NCBI GenBank assembly: GCA_025994075.1
Contig: JAMQGV010000040.1
Location: 1-64,000, forward strand
Direction: 5' to 3'
Source of the DNA: Vicinamibacteria bacterium
Lineage (GTDB): Bacteria; Acidobacteriota; Vicinamibacteria; Fen-336
Length of the DNA: 64,000 bases
The notes beneath the pieces are model-generated. The model made no database searches. It was not told the origin of the DNA and worked only from the letters and a program-made list of their open reading frames with translations. Positions 42,546 through 50,571 of the stretch are shown piece by piece (positions within the stretch are counted from its first letter, which is position 1; every line of letters begins with the position of its first letter). Position numbers and translations under genes: made by a program.

Positions 42546-43571
42546 ATGAGTTCGCAGCGACTCCCGGAGATCGACTGGCTGCGCGGCCTGGCCGTGGTGC
42601 TGATGTTCCAGACCCACGCCTACGATTCCTGGCTGGCGCCCTTCGCCCGCGAGGGAGGTTTCTACGCGACGAGCCGGCTGATCGGCGGCTACCCGGCGCC
42701 GCTGTTCCTGTTCGTCGCCGGGATCGGGCTCGGCCTGCTGGCGGCGGCGCGCCATCGCGCCGGGAAGGCCCCGCGCCCCGTGGCCCGCGAGCTGTTCTCG
42801 CGCGCGCTCGAGGTGTTCGGCTACGCGGTCCTGTTCCGGCTGGCGATGTACGCGGCCGGCGGGTTCCGCATGCCGGGCGACCTGCTGCGGGTCGACGTGC
42901 TCAACGCGATCGCGCTGTCGATGGCGCTGTGCGCGCCGGGCCTGGGCGCGGCGAACCCGCGCTCGCGCGCCGCGGCGTCGCTGGCGCTGGCGCTGGGCGT
43001 CGCGCTGCTGACGCCGCTGGCCTGGGACTCGTGGCGTCCGGCCGGCTGGCCCGACGCGCTCGTCGGGTACTGGAGCGGACGGGTGCCGGGCGCGTTCTTC
43101 CCGCTCTTCCCGTGGGCCGGCTTCACCGCGCTCGGCGCCGCGATCGGCACCGCGCTGGCCGCGCGACCCGGGGCGGAAGGCCGCGTCGCCGCCGCCGCGG
43201 CGCTGGCCGGCGCGGCCCTGATCCCGCTGGCGCTCGCGCTCGACCGGCTGCCGCAGGTCTACCCCGTCTACGACTTCTGGTGGACGAGCCCCAACTACTT
43301 CTTCGTCAAGTGCGGCATCGTGCTGCTGGCGCTGGGGCTCGCCTTCGGCTGGGCGCGGGCGCCGTGGGCGGCATGGCCGTCGCCGCTGCGGCAGATGGGG
43401 CGCACGTCGCTGCTGCTGTACTGGGCCCACATCGAAATCGTCTACGGCGGGCTGGTGGTGCCCGCGTGGCGCAAGGCGCTCGACGTGCCGCAGGCGACCG
43501 CCGCGATGCTCGCGCTGGCGGCCGCGATGCTCGCGCTGTCGATCGCCCGCGAGCGCCTCGGCCGCCGCTAG
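42546..43571 (+). CDS. DUF1624-type membrane acyltransferase (HGSNAT-like)
   Basis: This 341-residue polytopic protein has ten or so membrane helices. The N-terminal PEIDWLRGLAVVLMFQTHAYD has the DxLRG plus His pattern of the DUF1624/heparan-alpha-glucosaminide N-acetyltransferase group, with the His as the likely acyl carrier. Later SLLLYWAHIEIVYG is a second conserved His helix. Members acetylate sugars or peptidoglycan across the membrane, and the substrate here is unknown. It is convergent with the TrmJ-like gene, overlapping by four bases. Confidence 0.8.
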   Translation: MSSQRLPEIDWLRGLAVVLMFQTHAYDSWLAPFAREGGFYATSRLIGGYPAPLFLFVAGIGLGLLAAARHRAGKAPRPVARELFSRALEVFGYAVLFRLAMYAAGGFRMPGDLLRVDVLNAIALSMALCAPGLGAANPRSRAAASLALALGVALLTPLAWDSWRPAGWPDALVGYWSGRVPGAFFPLFPWAGFTALGAAIGTALAARPGAEGRVAAAAALAGAALIPLALALDRLPQVYPVYDFWWTSPNYFFVKCGIVLLALGLAFGWARAPWAAWPSPLRQMGRTSLLLYWAHIEIVYGGLVVPAWRKALDVPQATAAMLALAAAMLALSIARERLGRR

Positions 43572-44533
43572 TCGAGCCGCATCACCCGCACCCGGGCGCC
43601 GAAGCGCTCGGCCCGGAAGCGGGCGCCGGGCGGGAACAGCTCGCCGCGGCGGAACGGCGGCGCGGGGCGCGCCGGGTCGCGCTCGAAGGCGCCGTCGCGT
43701 TCGACCAGCACGCCCGTGAACAGCAGCTCGCGCCACTTGAGCGCGGGCAGCGAGAAGCCGCCCGGCTCGTCGCGCACGTCCTCGAACGCGTCCGCCGGGT
43801 TCGGCGCAGGCGGTGCGGGCCGTGCCGGCGCGGACGGCTCGGGGTCCGAATCGCGCGGCCCCTCCTTCAGGCGCTGCGCGAGGTGGTCGAGCAGGCGCAG
43901 CTCGCGCGGCGTGAGGTCGACCCGGTGCAGCAGCCGTCGCCAGGTCTCGAGCGCCCGCGCGCCCCGTGGCCCGCGCAGGCCCAGGCCCGCGCGCAGCCGG
44001 GCGAGCGTCGCCTCCTTCTCGTCGTGAGTCGCGAGCGCCGGGAGCGCGGGCTCGGCGCGCGGCTCGGCGCGGAACACCTCGTACGCGGTGACCATCACTG
44101 CCTGGGCCAGGTTGAGCGAGGGCTGGTCCGGGTGCGAGGGGATGAACACCTGGCGTCCGCACAGCGCCAGCTCGTCGCCGGCGAGGCCCGAGGTCTCGGG
44201 CCCGAACACCAGTGCCGCGGTCGCTCCCGCGGGCAGCGCGGCGATCTCGGCGGCCATCGCGCGCACGTCGAGCCCCGGTCCTTCGGCAGGCCGTCCCGAC
44301 AGCGCCGCGACGAACGCCGCATCGGCGACGGCGTCGCCCAGGCTCGCCACCTCGCGCGCCGACTCCAGCAGCTCGTGCGCCTTCCAGGCGCTGCGCCAAG
44401 CGTCGGTTCGCCGCCAGTCGCCCGGCGCAACGAGCGTCAGCTCCGCGAGGCCGGCATTGCGCATCGCGCGCGCCACCGAGCCGACGTTCGCGGCGGTCTC
44501 GGGGCGCACGAGGACGACGCGGGTGCGCGGCAT
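43568..44533 (-). CDS. SPOUT RNA methyltransferase (TrmJ-like)
   Basis: This 321-residue protein has the SPOUT knot motifs RPETAANVGSVARAMRNAG, VFGPETSGLAGDEL and IPSHPDQPSLNLAQAVMV. These match TrmJ, which 2'-O-methylates residue 32 of tRNAs. After about residue 170 the similarity fades. A Pro-rich linker (about 235-255) leads to an unrecognised C-terminal segment of ~70 residues (LKWRELLFTGVLVERDG) not in E. coli TrmJ. It follows PilZ by 18 bp and is probably cotranscribed. Confidence 0.8.
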   Translation of the reverse strand: MPRTRVVLVRPETAANVGSVARAMRNAGLAELTLVAPGDWRRTDAWRSAWKAHELLESAREVASLGDAVADAAFVAALSGRPAEGPGLDVRAMAAEIAALPAGATAALVFGPETSGLAGDELALCGRQVFIPSHPDQPSLNLAQAVMVTAYEVFRAEPRAEPALPALATHDEKEATLARLRAGLGLRGPRGARALETWRRLLHRVDLTPRELRLLDHLAQRLKEGPRDSDPEPSAPARPAPPAPNPADAFEDVRDEPGGFSLPALKWRELLFTGVLVERDGAFERDPARPAPPFRRGELFPPGARFRAERFGARVRVMRLD

Positions 44534-44551
44534 CGGTCGCGGAACTCTCCG

Positions 44552-44977
44552 CTACCGGTGCAGGTGGCGGCCCGAGAACTGGCGCGCCCGCGGCGGGCGC
44601 CCGAGGTGCTCGAGCAGCGCCGCGTCGACGCGGGCGAGGTCCGCCGCGGAGAGCGCCACGAACTCGAGGCCGAGGCCCGGCGGCAACGCGTGCGTGCCGC
44701 CCGGGGCCCCGTGCTCGTGGGTCCAGGCGACCCGGCACACCGCGCGCACGGGCAGGTCGTTGCCGGGCAGCGCGAAGTCGAGGCCGACCTCGGTCCCGAT
44801 CGGCAGCGCCGCGTGGCGCTCCACGAACGCGCCGTGGCGGGCCAGGTCCATCATCAGCACGGGCTCCTCGCCGCCGTCGACGCGCAGCGTGCCGCGGCGG
44901 ATGAAGGAGATGCGCAGGCGGCTGAGCGCTTCCACGTCGTGCGGCGTGGGACGCGGCGCGGGCTTGTTCCTGGCCAT
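44552..44977 (-). CDS. PilZ-domain protein
   Basis: This 141-residue single PilZ-like domain has RLRISFIRRGTLRVDG, then MMDLARHGAFVERHAALPIGTEVGLDF and VCRVAWTHEHG. A strict RxxxR plus D/NxSxxG pair is replaced here (DLARHGAF), so c-di-GMP binding is not certain. GGAAGGGGA precedes the ATG. It is divergent from the FHA/IPT gene and upstream of the TrmJ-like gene. Confidence 0.75.
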   Translation of the reverse strand: MARNKPAPRPTPHDVEALSRLRISFIRRGTLRVDGGEEPVLMMDLARHGAFVERHAALPIGTEVGLDFALPGNDLPVRAVCRVAWTHEHGAPGGTHALPPGLGLEFVALSAADLARVDAALLEHLGRPPRARQFSGRHLHR

Positions 44978-45046
44978 GGGGTCCCCTTCCGGTTCTAAGA
45001 TACGACCGCATTCCGCCGCATGCCAGCGGCCCCTGGGAGTTGCGCC

Positions 45047-47365
45047 TTGACCGAGAACCACGGTTCGCCCCGCCTCGTCGTCCGCGGCGGCGCCGACGAC
45101 GGCGCCACGCTCGAGATCCCCGACGGCCAGGAGCTCTGGATCGGCACCGCGCCGGACTGCGCGCTGGTCCTGCGCGAGCCCCGCGTCGCGCCGCTCCACG
45201 CCCGCGTCAGCAACGACCACTGGGGCGTGCGGGTCTTCGACGGCGGCGGCGCCACGACGTTCGTCAACGGCGACCCCGCGGGCGACGGGCGCGTGTTGCA
45301 GACGGGCGATCTCGTCACCCTCGGCAAGCCCGGGGTGCCCGGCTCGGTGACGCTCGAGGCCAGCGTGCCCGAACGCGGCACGCTGTTCACGGAAGACGCC
45401 GCGGAAGCGACCGCGCTCGACGACGACGGCGAGCCGATCGACCAGTCGGAGATCGGCGAGCAGGCCCGCAAGCTGGCCGCCTCGGGCGTCGTCTCCGGAG
45501 CGGCCGTCAAGGCCGCCCGCCGGCGCCCGGCAGCGGCGACCGAGCTCTCCGAGGGACCGACCATCGAAGGCGAGGCGACCTCGGTCGCCGCCGAGGCCCC
45601 GGCCGAGCGCACCCAGCGCCCGCGCGGGCCGCGCCCCCCCGCGCCGGCGAAGAAGGGGCTGCCGCGCCCGGTGCTGGTCGCGCTGGCCACGCTCGTGCTC
45701 GTGGGCGGCGGCGCCGCGGCGTGGGTCGCGTCCCAGGGGCCGCCGCCGACCATCCTCGGCGTCACGCCGCCCAAGGCCGAGCCCGGCCAGGACGTGTCCA
45801 TCGCCGGCACCGGCTTCGCGGCCGGCGCGATCGTGCGCTTCGACGGCCAGGACGTGGCGGTCGTGCAGGCGGAGCCGGAGCGGTTGATCGTGAAGGTGCC
45901 GCAGGCCTACGCAGGCAAGGGCACGAGTCAGGTGCGGATCACGGTCGAGGCCGGCGGACAGCGCTCGGCGACGATGTTCCTGCGGGTGTTCGACGGGCCG
46001 CGGATCGCGAAGGTCTCCCCCGAGGTGGCGATGCCCGGCGAGGAGGTCGTCGTGACCGGAGAGCGGCTCGCGGGCGAGAAGGTCGAAGCGGCGATGCGCG
46101 GCCTGACCGCGGAGGTGCTCGAGGTCCAGGCCGGGCGGGTCCGCTTGCGGGTGCCGGACCTGCCGGGGCCGCAGGGCCAGGCGGTGCCGGTGGCGGTCAA
46201 GACCGACGAGGACTGGTCGAACGCGGCGAAGCTGATCCTCGGCCGGCTGCCGATCGTGGTCGAGACGGCCCCGGCCGGCGGCCAGGCCAACCAGGTGGTG
46301 ACGCTGAACGGCTACGGGTTCGCCGCCGACGCCGACGCCAACCGCGTGACCTTCGGCGGGCGCCCCGCGCTGGTGCTGGAGGCCGCGGCCAACGCGCTGA
46401 CCGCGGTGGTGCCTGGCGGCGACGCCGCGACCAGCCAGAGCAAGGTCCCGGTGGCGATCGAGGTCGGAGGCGTGCGCTCCGGCAACCCGCTGACCTTCGC
46501 GCTGTCGCGGCCGTCGGGCAACCACTACCTGCCCCGCTTCTTCGCCGAGCCCGTGCCGGGCGCGCCCGGGCGCGCGGCCGTCTCCTGCGAGGCGGGGCCC
46601 GTGATGCTGCTGGCCGACGCGGCGGGCGCGCCTTCGGTCGCGCGGCGGGCGGTGGCCGTGGCCGACGCGCTGAGCGCGCACTTCGTCGCCGCTCGCCCCG
46701 GCAAGGTCGAGCGCCGCGGCAACGAGGTGCTGCTCGGCGGGCGGACGCTGCTGGCCGCGACCGCGAAGGACGCCGCCGCCCACGACGGCGCGGTGTCGCC
46801 CGAGACGCTGGCCGCGCACTGGACGGCGCTCGTCGCGGACCTGACCACGCTGTTCGCGCTGAAGGACCGGCCGACGCTGCTGCTGGAGCGGACGGCGCGG
46901 GCGACCGTGCTCGACCAGCTCTGGCGCGAGGCGCGGCGCATCGCGCCCGGCGCCGGCGTGCCGGGCCCGGTGGTCGCCGGCCTCGGGAGCGCGGGCTGGA
47001 ACGCGATGCGCGCGCTCGCCCTCAGCCCCGTGCCGGAGTCGGCTTCGTCGGGCGGCCTCGCCTTCGCGGGCACGTGGCAGGGCGAGTTGCAGGCCCCGGG
47101 CCTGCCTGCCCGCCCGCTGCAGGTGCGGCTGGCGCTGGCAGGCGGCCGGCTCGAGGGTTTCGTCACCGCGCGCGCGGGCAAGGTGACGGGCGACCTGCCG
47201 CTGCGCGAGGTCGCGCTGCGCGGGCGCACGCTGCGCTTCACGGTCGACCTCGGCGAGAGCCCGCTCGCGTTCGAGGGCACGCTCGCGGGCGCGAAGCTCG
47301 CGGGCGCGGTGCGCGACGAGTACGGCGGCAGCGGCACGATGACGCTGACGCTCACGGACCAGTAG
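45047..47365 (+). CDS. FHA-domain protein with membrane helix and IPT/TIG repeats
   Basis: This 772-residue protein begins with an FHA domain (about 8-105, ELWIGTAPDCALVL, APLHARVSNDHWGVRV), which binds phosphothreonine. A disordered Ala/Glu/Pro region and a single membrane helix follow (about 207-228). Three Ig-like IPT/TIG domains come next (PPTILGVTPPKAEPGQDVSI, PRIAKVSPEVAMPGEEVVV, LPIVVETAPAGGQANQVVTL). The C-terminus is an unrecognised globular region. The topology puts the FHA in the cytoplasm and the rest outside. I chose the TTG at 45047 because GGGAG lies eight bases ahead; ATG at 45020 lacks a site. Confidence 0.75.
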   Translation: MTENHGSPRLVVRGGADDGATLEIPDGQELWIGTAPDCALVLREPRVAPLHARVSNDHWGVRVFDGGGATTFVNGDPAGDGRVLQTGDLVTLGKPGVPGSVTLEASVPERGTLFTEDAAEATALDDDGEPIDQSEIGEQARKLAASGVVSGAAVKAARRRPAAATELSEGPTIEGEATSVAAEAPAERTQRPRGPRPPAPAKKGLPRPVLVALATLVLVGGGAAAWVASQGPPPTILGVTPPKAEPGQDVSIAGTGFAAGAIVRFDGQDVAVVQAEPERLIVKVPQAYAGKGTSQVRITVEAGGQRSATMFLRVFDGPRIAKVSPEVAMPGEEVVVTGERLAGEKVEAAMRGLTAEVLEVQAGRVRLRVPDLPGPQGQAVPVAVKTDEDWSNAAKLILGRLPIVVETAPAGGQANQVVTLNGYGFAADADANRVTFGGRPALVLEAAANALTAVVPGGDAATSQSKVPVAIEVGGVRSGNPLTFALSRPSGNHYLPRFFAEPVPGAPGRAAVSCEAGPVMLLADAAGAPSVARRAVAVADALSAHFVAARPGKVERRGNEVLLGGRTLLAATAKDAAAHDGAVSPETLAAHWTALVADLTTLFALKDRPTLLLERTARATVLDQLWREARRIAPGAGVPGPVVAGLGSAGWNAMRALALSPVPESASSGGLAFAGTWQGELQAPGLPARPLQVRLALAGGRLEGFVTARAGKVTGDLPLREVALRGRTLRFTVDLGESPLAFEGTLAGAKLAGAVRDEYGGSGTMTLTLTDQ

Positions 47366-47374
47366 GAGGCGGCG

Positions 47375-48541
47375 ATGAAGCGCGTGCGCACGGGCCTCGA
47401 GCGGCTGCTCGAGCACCACCTGCCGGCGAAGGACCTGCGGCTGGGCCTGATCGCCAACCCGACGACGGTGACGCCGGACCTCGAGCACGCCGCGCTGGCC
47501 CTGAAGCGCGAGAAGCAGGTCAAGCTGGTCGCGCTGTTCGGCCCCGAGCACGGCATCTGGGCCGACGCCCAGGACCTGATCGAGGTCGACGACTCGCGCG
47601 ACCCGAAGACCGGGCTGCCCGTCTACTCGCTCTACGGCAAGACGCGGGTGCCGACCGCGGCGATGCTCGAGAAGGTCGACGCGCTGGTGTTCGACGTGCA
47701 GGACGTCGGCTCCCGCTACTACACGTTCGTCTACACGATGCTGCACGCGATGGAGGCCTGCGCGGCCCACGGCAAGCGGCTGATCGTGCTGGACCGCCCG
47801 AACCCGCTGGGCGGCGCCGACGTGCACGGCAACGAGCTCGACCCCGACTTCTCGTCGTTCGTCGGCCTCCACCCGCTGGCCGCCCGCCACGGCATGACGG
47901 TCGGCGAGCTGGCGCTGATGTTCCGCGCCGAGCGCGCGCTGCACGCGGACCTCGCCGTGGTCGAGATGCGCGGCTGGAAGCGCGGCATGCACTGGGAGGA
48001 CACCGGGCTGCCCTGGGTGCTGCCCTCGCCCAACATGCCGACGGTCGACACCGCGTTCGTCTACCCGGGCGGCTGCCTGATCGAGGGCACCAACCTGTCC
48101 GAGGGCCGCGGCACGACGCGGCCGTTCGAACTCGTCGGCGCGCCGTGGCTCGACCCGTGGAAGCTGGCGAACGACCTCGAGCGCGAGAAGCTGCCCGGCG
48201 TCGCGTTCCGCCCGACGTACTTCACGCCGACCTTCCACAAGCACGCGGAGAAGGCGTGCGGCGGCGTCCAGGTCCACGTCACCGACCGCGGCCGCTTCGA
48301 CGCCTTCCTGTGCTATCTGCTGCTGATCCACCACGCGCGGCGCCAGGACCCGAGGCGCTTCGCCTGGCGCCAGCCGCCGTACGAGTACGAGTACGTCAAG
48401 CTGCCGATCGACATCCTCTGCGGCACCGACCAGGTCCGCAAGGCGATCGAGAAGGGCGTCTCGCCCAAGCGCCTGGCCCGCGGCTTCGCGGCCCAGGCCA
48501 AGGCCTTCGCCCGCCGCCGGAAGAAGTACCTGCTGTACTGA
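47375..48541 (+). CDS. DUF1343/NamZ-like protein
   Basis: This 388-residue protein has the family's signature blocks: LGLIANPTTVTPDL, ALFGPEHGIWADAQ, VPTAAMLEKVDALVFDVQDVGSRYYTFV, LDRPNPLGG, NMPTVDTAFVYPGGCLIEGTNLSEGRGT and the late HVTDRG. DUF1343 proteins include NamZ, an exo-beta-N-acetylmuramidase of peptidoglycan recycling (GH171). The ATG follows TAGGAGG. No signal peptide is visible, so a cytoplasmic location is likely if the start is right. It is 9 bp after the FHA gene. Confidence 0.85.
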   Translation: MKRVRTGLERLLEHHLPAKDLRLGLIANPTTVTPDLEHAALALKREKQVKLVALFGPEHGIWADAQDLIEVDDSRDPKTGLPVYSLYGKTRVPTAAMLEKVDALVFDVQDVGSRYYTFVYTMLHAMEACAAHGKRLIVLDRPNPLGGADVHGNELDPDFSSFVGLHPLAARHGMTVGELALMFRAERALHADLAVVEMRGWKRGMHWEDTGLPWVLPSPNMPTVDTAFVYPGGCLIEGTNLSEGRGTTRPFELVGAPWLDPWKLANDLEREKLPGVAFRPTYFTPTFHKHAEKACGGVQVHVTDRGRFDAFLCYLLLIHHARRQDPRRFAWRQPPYEYEYVKLPIDILCGTDQVRKAIEKGVSPKRLARGFAAQAKAFARRRKKYLLY

Positions 48542-48545
48542 AACC

Positions 48546-48579
48546 GAACGCGCCGGCGCGCGGCCGGCCCGTCGCGTTC
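48546..48579. terminator. Bidirectional hairpin between convergent genes
   Basis: GAACGCG and CGCGTTC form a seven-pair stem, with an inner GCCGG/CCGGC stem. It lies between the namZ-like and GDT1-like genes, overlapping the latter's stop. No T-run is present. Confidence 0.4.
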
Positions 48580-49147
48580 AGGGTGCGCCGACGCCCGCCA
48601 GGGCGAGCACGCCGAGCACCGCGAAGACCGCCGCCGCGACCGTGCGGATCGCGGCGATCGGCAGGCGGGTCGCCGCCTTCTCGCCGAGCATCACCGCGGG
48701 CACGTTCGCGATCATCATGCCGAGCGTCGTTCCGGCGACGACCGCGACCAGCGACGGGTAGCGGGCCGCGAGGGCCACGGTCGCGACCTGGGTCTTGTCG
48801 CCCATCTCCAGCAGGAAGAACGAGACGAGGGCGGTGCCGAACACGCCGCGGCCGCTGGTCCCGGCCGCGCCTTCGGACTCGAGCCGGTCCGGCACGAGCG
48901 TCCACGCGGCCATCGCCAGGAACGAGATCCCGAGAATCCACCGCATGGCGGCGGGGCCGACCGCGCTGGTGATCCAGGCGCCGAGCGCGCCCGCGAGCGC
49001 GTGGTTGAGCAGCGTGGCGACCAGGATGCCCGCGATGATCGGCAGCGGCTTGCGGAAACGGGCTGCGAGGACGAGCGACAGGAGCTGGGTCTTGTCGCCG
49101 ATCTCCGCCAGGGCGACGACGCCGGTCGAGACGAGGAGCGCTTCCAC
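48578..49147 (-). CDS. GDT1/TMEM165-type manganese exporter
   Basis: This 189-residue membrane protein has the two-fold repeated signature of the UPF0016 family, ALAEIGDKTQLLSLVLAARF and FFLLEMGDKTQVATVALAARY, each with the E-x-G-D-K-T motif. About six helices are seen. Bacterial members export Mn2+. The GTG start at 49147 has GGAGG six bases ahead; the frame from 49180 adds 11 residues and no site. A yybP-ykoY-type riboswitch lies directly upstream, supporting Mn control. Confidence 0.93.
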   Translation of the reverse strand: MEALLVSTGVVALAEIGDKTQLLSLVLAARFRKPLPIIAGILVATLLNHALAGALGAWITSAVGPAAMRWILGISFLAMAAWTLVPDRLESEGAAGTSGRGVFGTALVSFFLLEMGDKTQVATVALAARYPSLVAVVAGTTLGMMIANVPAVMLGEKAATRLPIAAIRTVAAAVFAVLGVLALAGVGAP

Positions 49148-49172
49148 GCGGGACCTCCGGGGGCTGGGAGCC

Positions 49173-49217
49173 GTGACCACGCGCGTCCCCCCAACCCGCG
49201 GGACGTCTCGTGGTCAC
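49173..49217 (-). promoter_or_regulatory. Switching hairpin of the Mn riboswitch
   Basis: Minus-strand arms GTGACCACG and CGTGGTCAC pair perfectly over nine bases, with an inner CGTCCC/GGGACG stem. The first arm overlaps the 3' side of aptamer helix P1, so the two structures are mutually exclusive. A CTCC/GGAG pairing just downstream can hide the ribosome site. Confidence 0.55.
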
Positions 49218-49314
49218 TGGTCTCGCCAGGCTCGGGCTGCCTGCACCATGGCCAGCGTCGGCCAAGTGTGTTGATGCAGGCCCCTCTCTCGGAGGGCGGC
49301 TACTCCCCGGTGAC
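49213..49314 (-). ncRNA. yybP-ykoY (manganese) riboswitch
   Basis: Read on the minus strand, the aptamer has the conserved GGGGAGTAGCC loop, the ATCAACACACTTGGCCGA region and the 3' GGCGAGACCA. These are closed by a five-base P1 (GTCAC with GTGAC). It is 66 bases upstream of the GDT1 start. This class senses Mn2+ and controls TMEM165-type exporters in many bacteria. Confidence 0.85.
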
Positions 49315-49346
49315 GCGGGGAGCTTACTCCAGGTCGGACGCCCCGT

Positions 49347-49751
49347 TCAGCGGCGGGCCCAGCCGCGACGCTCGACAAGGCCCTCGACGCGCGCGCGGAC
49401 CTCGTCCCGAATCTCGCGCACGCGTTCGACCGGCTGGCCTTTCGGGTCCTCGAGCGGCCAGTCCTCGACCTCGGCGCCAGGCACGTACGGGCACTGCTCG
49501 CCGCAGCCCATCGTCACCAGCAGCCGGGACCCGGCCGCGAGTTCCGGCGTCAGCAACTGCGGCCGCGCGCCGGCGAGGTCGATTCCGACCTCGAGCATGG
49601 CCGCCGCCACCTCGGGGTGGACGTGCGGGCCCGGCGTCGTGCCGGCGGAGATCGCCTCGGCGCGCGCCGGGTCGGCGAGCTGGCCGAAGAAGGCGGCGGC
49701 CATCTGCGAGCGGCCGGCGTTGTGGCGGCAGGCGAAGACGACGCGGTCCAT
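49347..49751 (-). CDS. arsC: Arsenate reductase, thioredoxin-linked type (ArsC)
   Basis: This 134-residue low-molecular-weight phosphatase fold has VVFACRHNAGRSQMAAAFF with the CX5R loop, and MGCGEQCPYV with two further Cys that relay to thioredoxin. WPLEDPKGQP carries the Asp of the phosphatase family. It reduces arsenate to arsenite, which ACR3 exports. AAGGAG precedes the ATG. It is divergent from arsR, and its 3' end runs toward the Mn riboswitch on the same strand. Confidence 0.92.
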   Translation of the reverse strand: MDRVVFACRHNAGRSQMAAAFFGQLADPARAEAISAGTTPGPHVHPEVAAAMLEVGIDLAGARPQLLTPELAAGSRLLVTMGCGEQCPYVPGAEVEDWPLEDPKGQPVERVREIRDEVRARVEGLVERRGWARR

Positions 49752-49848
49752 GCGCGGCTCCTTTCGAGACCTGAAGCAGGACTTTCGCACGACCGGCGTG
49801 ACGACCGCATGACCTGCGCCCCCGGCGTCGGCACGGCGGGCGCGCTTC

Positions 49849-50298
49849 TTGCTGGTTCGTCATTTCGTGGAACGACGAAATGGCGAACGGCCGGGGACAC
49901 GGCTGACGGGAGCCTCTGACCTGTTCAAGGCGATCGGGCACCCCGCGCGGCTGCGCATCCTGGAGATGCTGCGGGGCGGCGGGCTGTGCGTCTGCCAGGT
50001 CACGGCCGTGCTGGAGCTGGCGGCCTCGACGGTCTCGGCTCACCTCGCGGAGCTGAAGCGGGCCGGCCTCGTCGTCGAGAACAGGGACGGCCGCTGGGTG
50101 CGCTACAGCCTGTCGGCGGCCCCGGCGGCACGGCCGCTGCTCGAGCGCGTCCGTGCGCTCGTCGCGGACGACGCGCAGGTGGCGGCTGACGCGCGCGTGC
50201 TGAAGGAACTGCGGCGGGTGCCACTCGAGACGCTGTGCCGGGTCGACGTCTCCCGGCGGACGTCGGCTCGGGCGGCGAACCACGAGAGGAGGGCGTGA
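49849..50298 (+). CDS. arsR: ArsR-family repressor
   Basis: This winged-helix repressor has DLFKAIGHPARLRILEMLRG, then the Cys pair CVCQ (residues 43-45 region) and ASTVSAHLAELKRAGLV. The Cys near the third helix fit arsenite sensing. The only ATG/GTG/TTG start in frame is the TTG at 49849, but it places the 34-bp operator inside the coding region. A CTG at 49921, eight bases after GGGAG and just before LFKAIGHPARL, gives a normal N-terminus and is more likely in vivo. The stop overlaps the next ATG by one base. Confidence 0.85.
   Translation: MLVRHFVERRNGERPGTRLTGASDLFKAIGHPARLRILEMLRGGGLCVCQVTAVLELAASTVSAHLAELKRAGLVVENRDGRWVRYSLSAAPAARPLLERVRALVADDAQVAADARVLKELRRVPLETLCRVDVSRRTSARAANHERRA
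49855..49888. promoter_or_regulatory. 34-bp palindromic ArsR operator
   Basis: The 14-base arms match inverted at 13 of 14 positions (left arm GTTCGTCATTTCGT), with a six-base centre GGAACG. It lies in the arsC/arsR divergent region and is the strongest dyad there. Confidence 0.7.
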
Positions 50299-50549
50299 TG
50301 GCGACCGAGGTGCAGGTGATCGAGGTGCTGGGGCCCGGCTGCGCGCGCTGCTTCGAGACCCACAAGGTCGTGCGGCACGTCGTCGAGGAGCGGGGGCTCG
50401 CCTGCACGGTGCGCAAGGTGGACTCGATCGACCGCATGGTGGAGCTGGGCGTGCTGCGCACGCCGGCCATCGTGTTCGACGGCAAGATCGTGCTCGAGGG
50501 CCGCGTCCCGCGCAGCGAAGACGTGCTGCAGCTCCTCGGGCTGTCCTGA
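50298..50549 (+). CDS. Small redox-active thioredoxin-like protein
   Basis: This 83-residue protein has VIEVLGPGCARCFETHK with the CxxC (CARC) and a cis-Pro in VLRTPAIVFDGKIVLEGRVP. It is the single-domain redox_disulf_2 type of thioredoxin fold, commonly next to ArsP-like permeases. It may supply electrons for arsenic reduction or deliver metal thiols, which is inference. AGGAGGG precedes the ATG. It is in the arsR operon. Confidence 0.88.
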   Translation: MATEVQVIEVLGPGCARCFETHKVVRHVVEERGLACTVRKVDSIDRMVELGVLRTPAIVFDGKIVLEGRVPRSEDVLQLLGLS

Positions 50550-50571
50550 GTCGGCGCGAGCCGCCCGGCCG

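Noticed and set aside
44552..48334. 1260-residue minus-strand ORF opposite the FHA and NamZ-like genes
   Set aside because: Only the first-read 141 residues (PilZ) are credible; the rest is shadow sequence.
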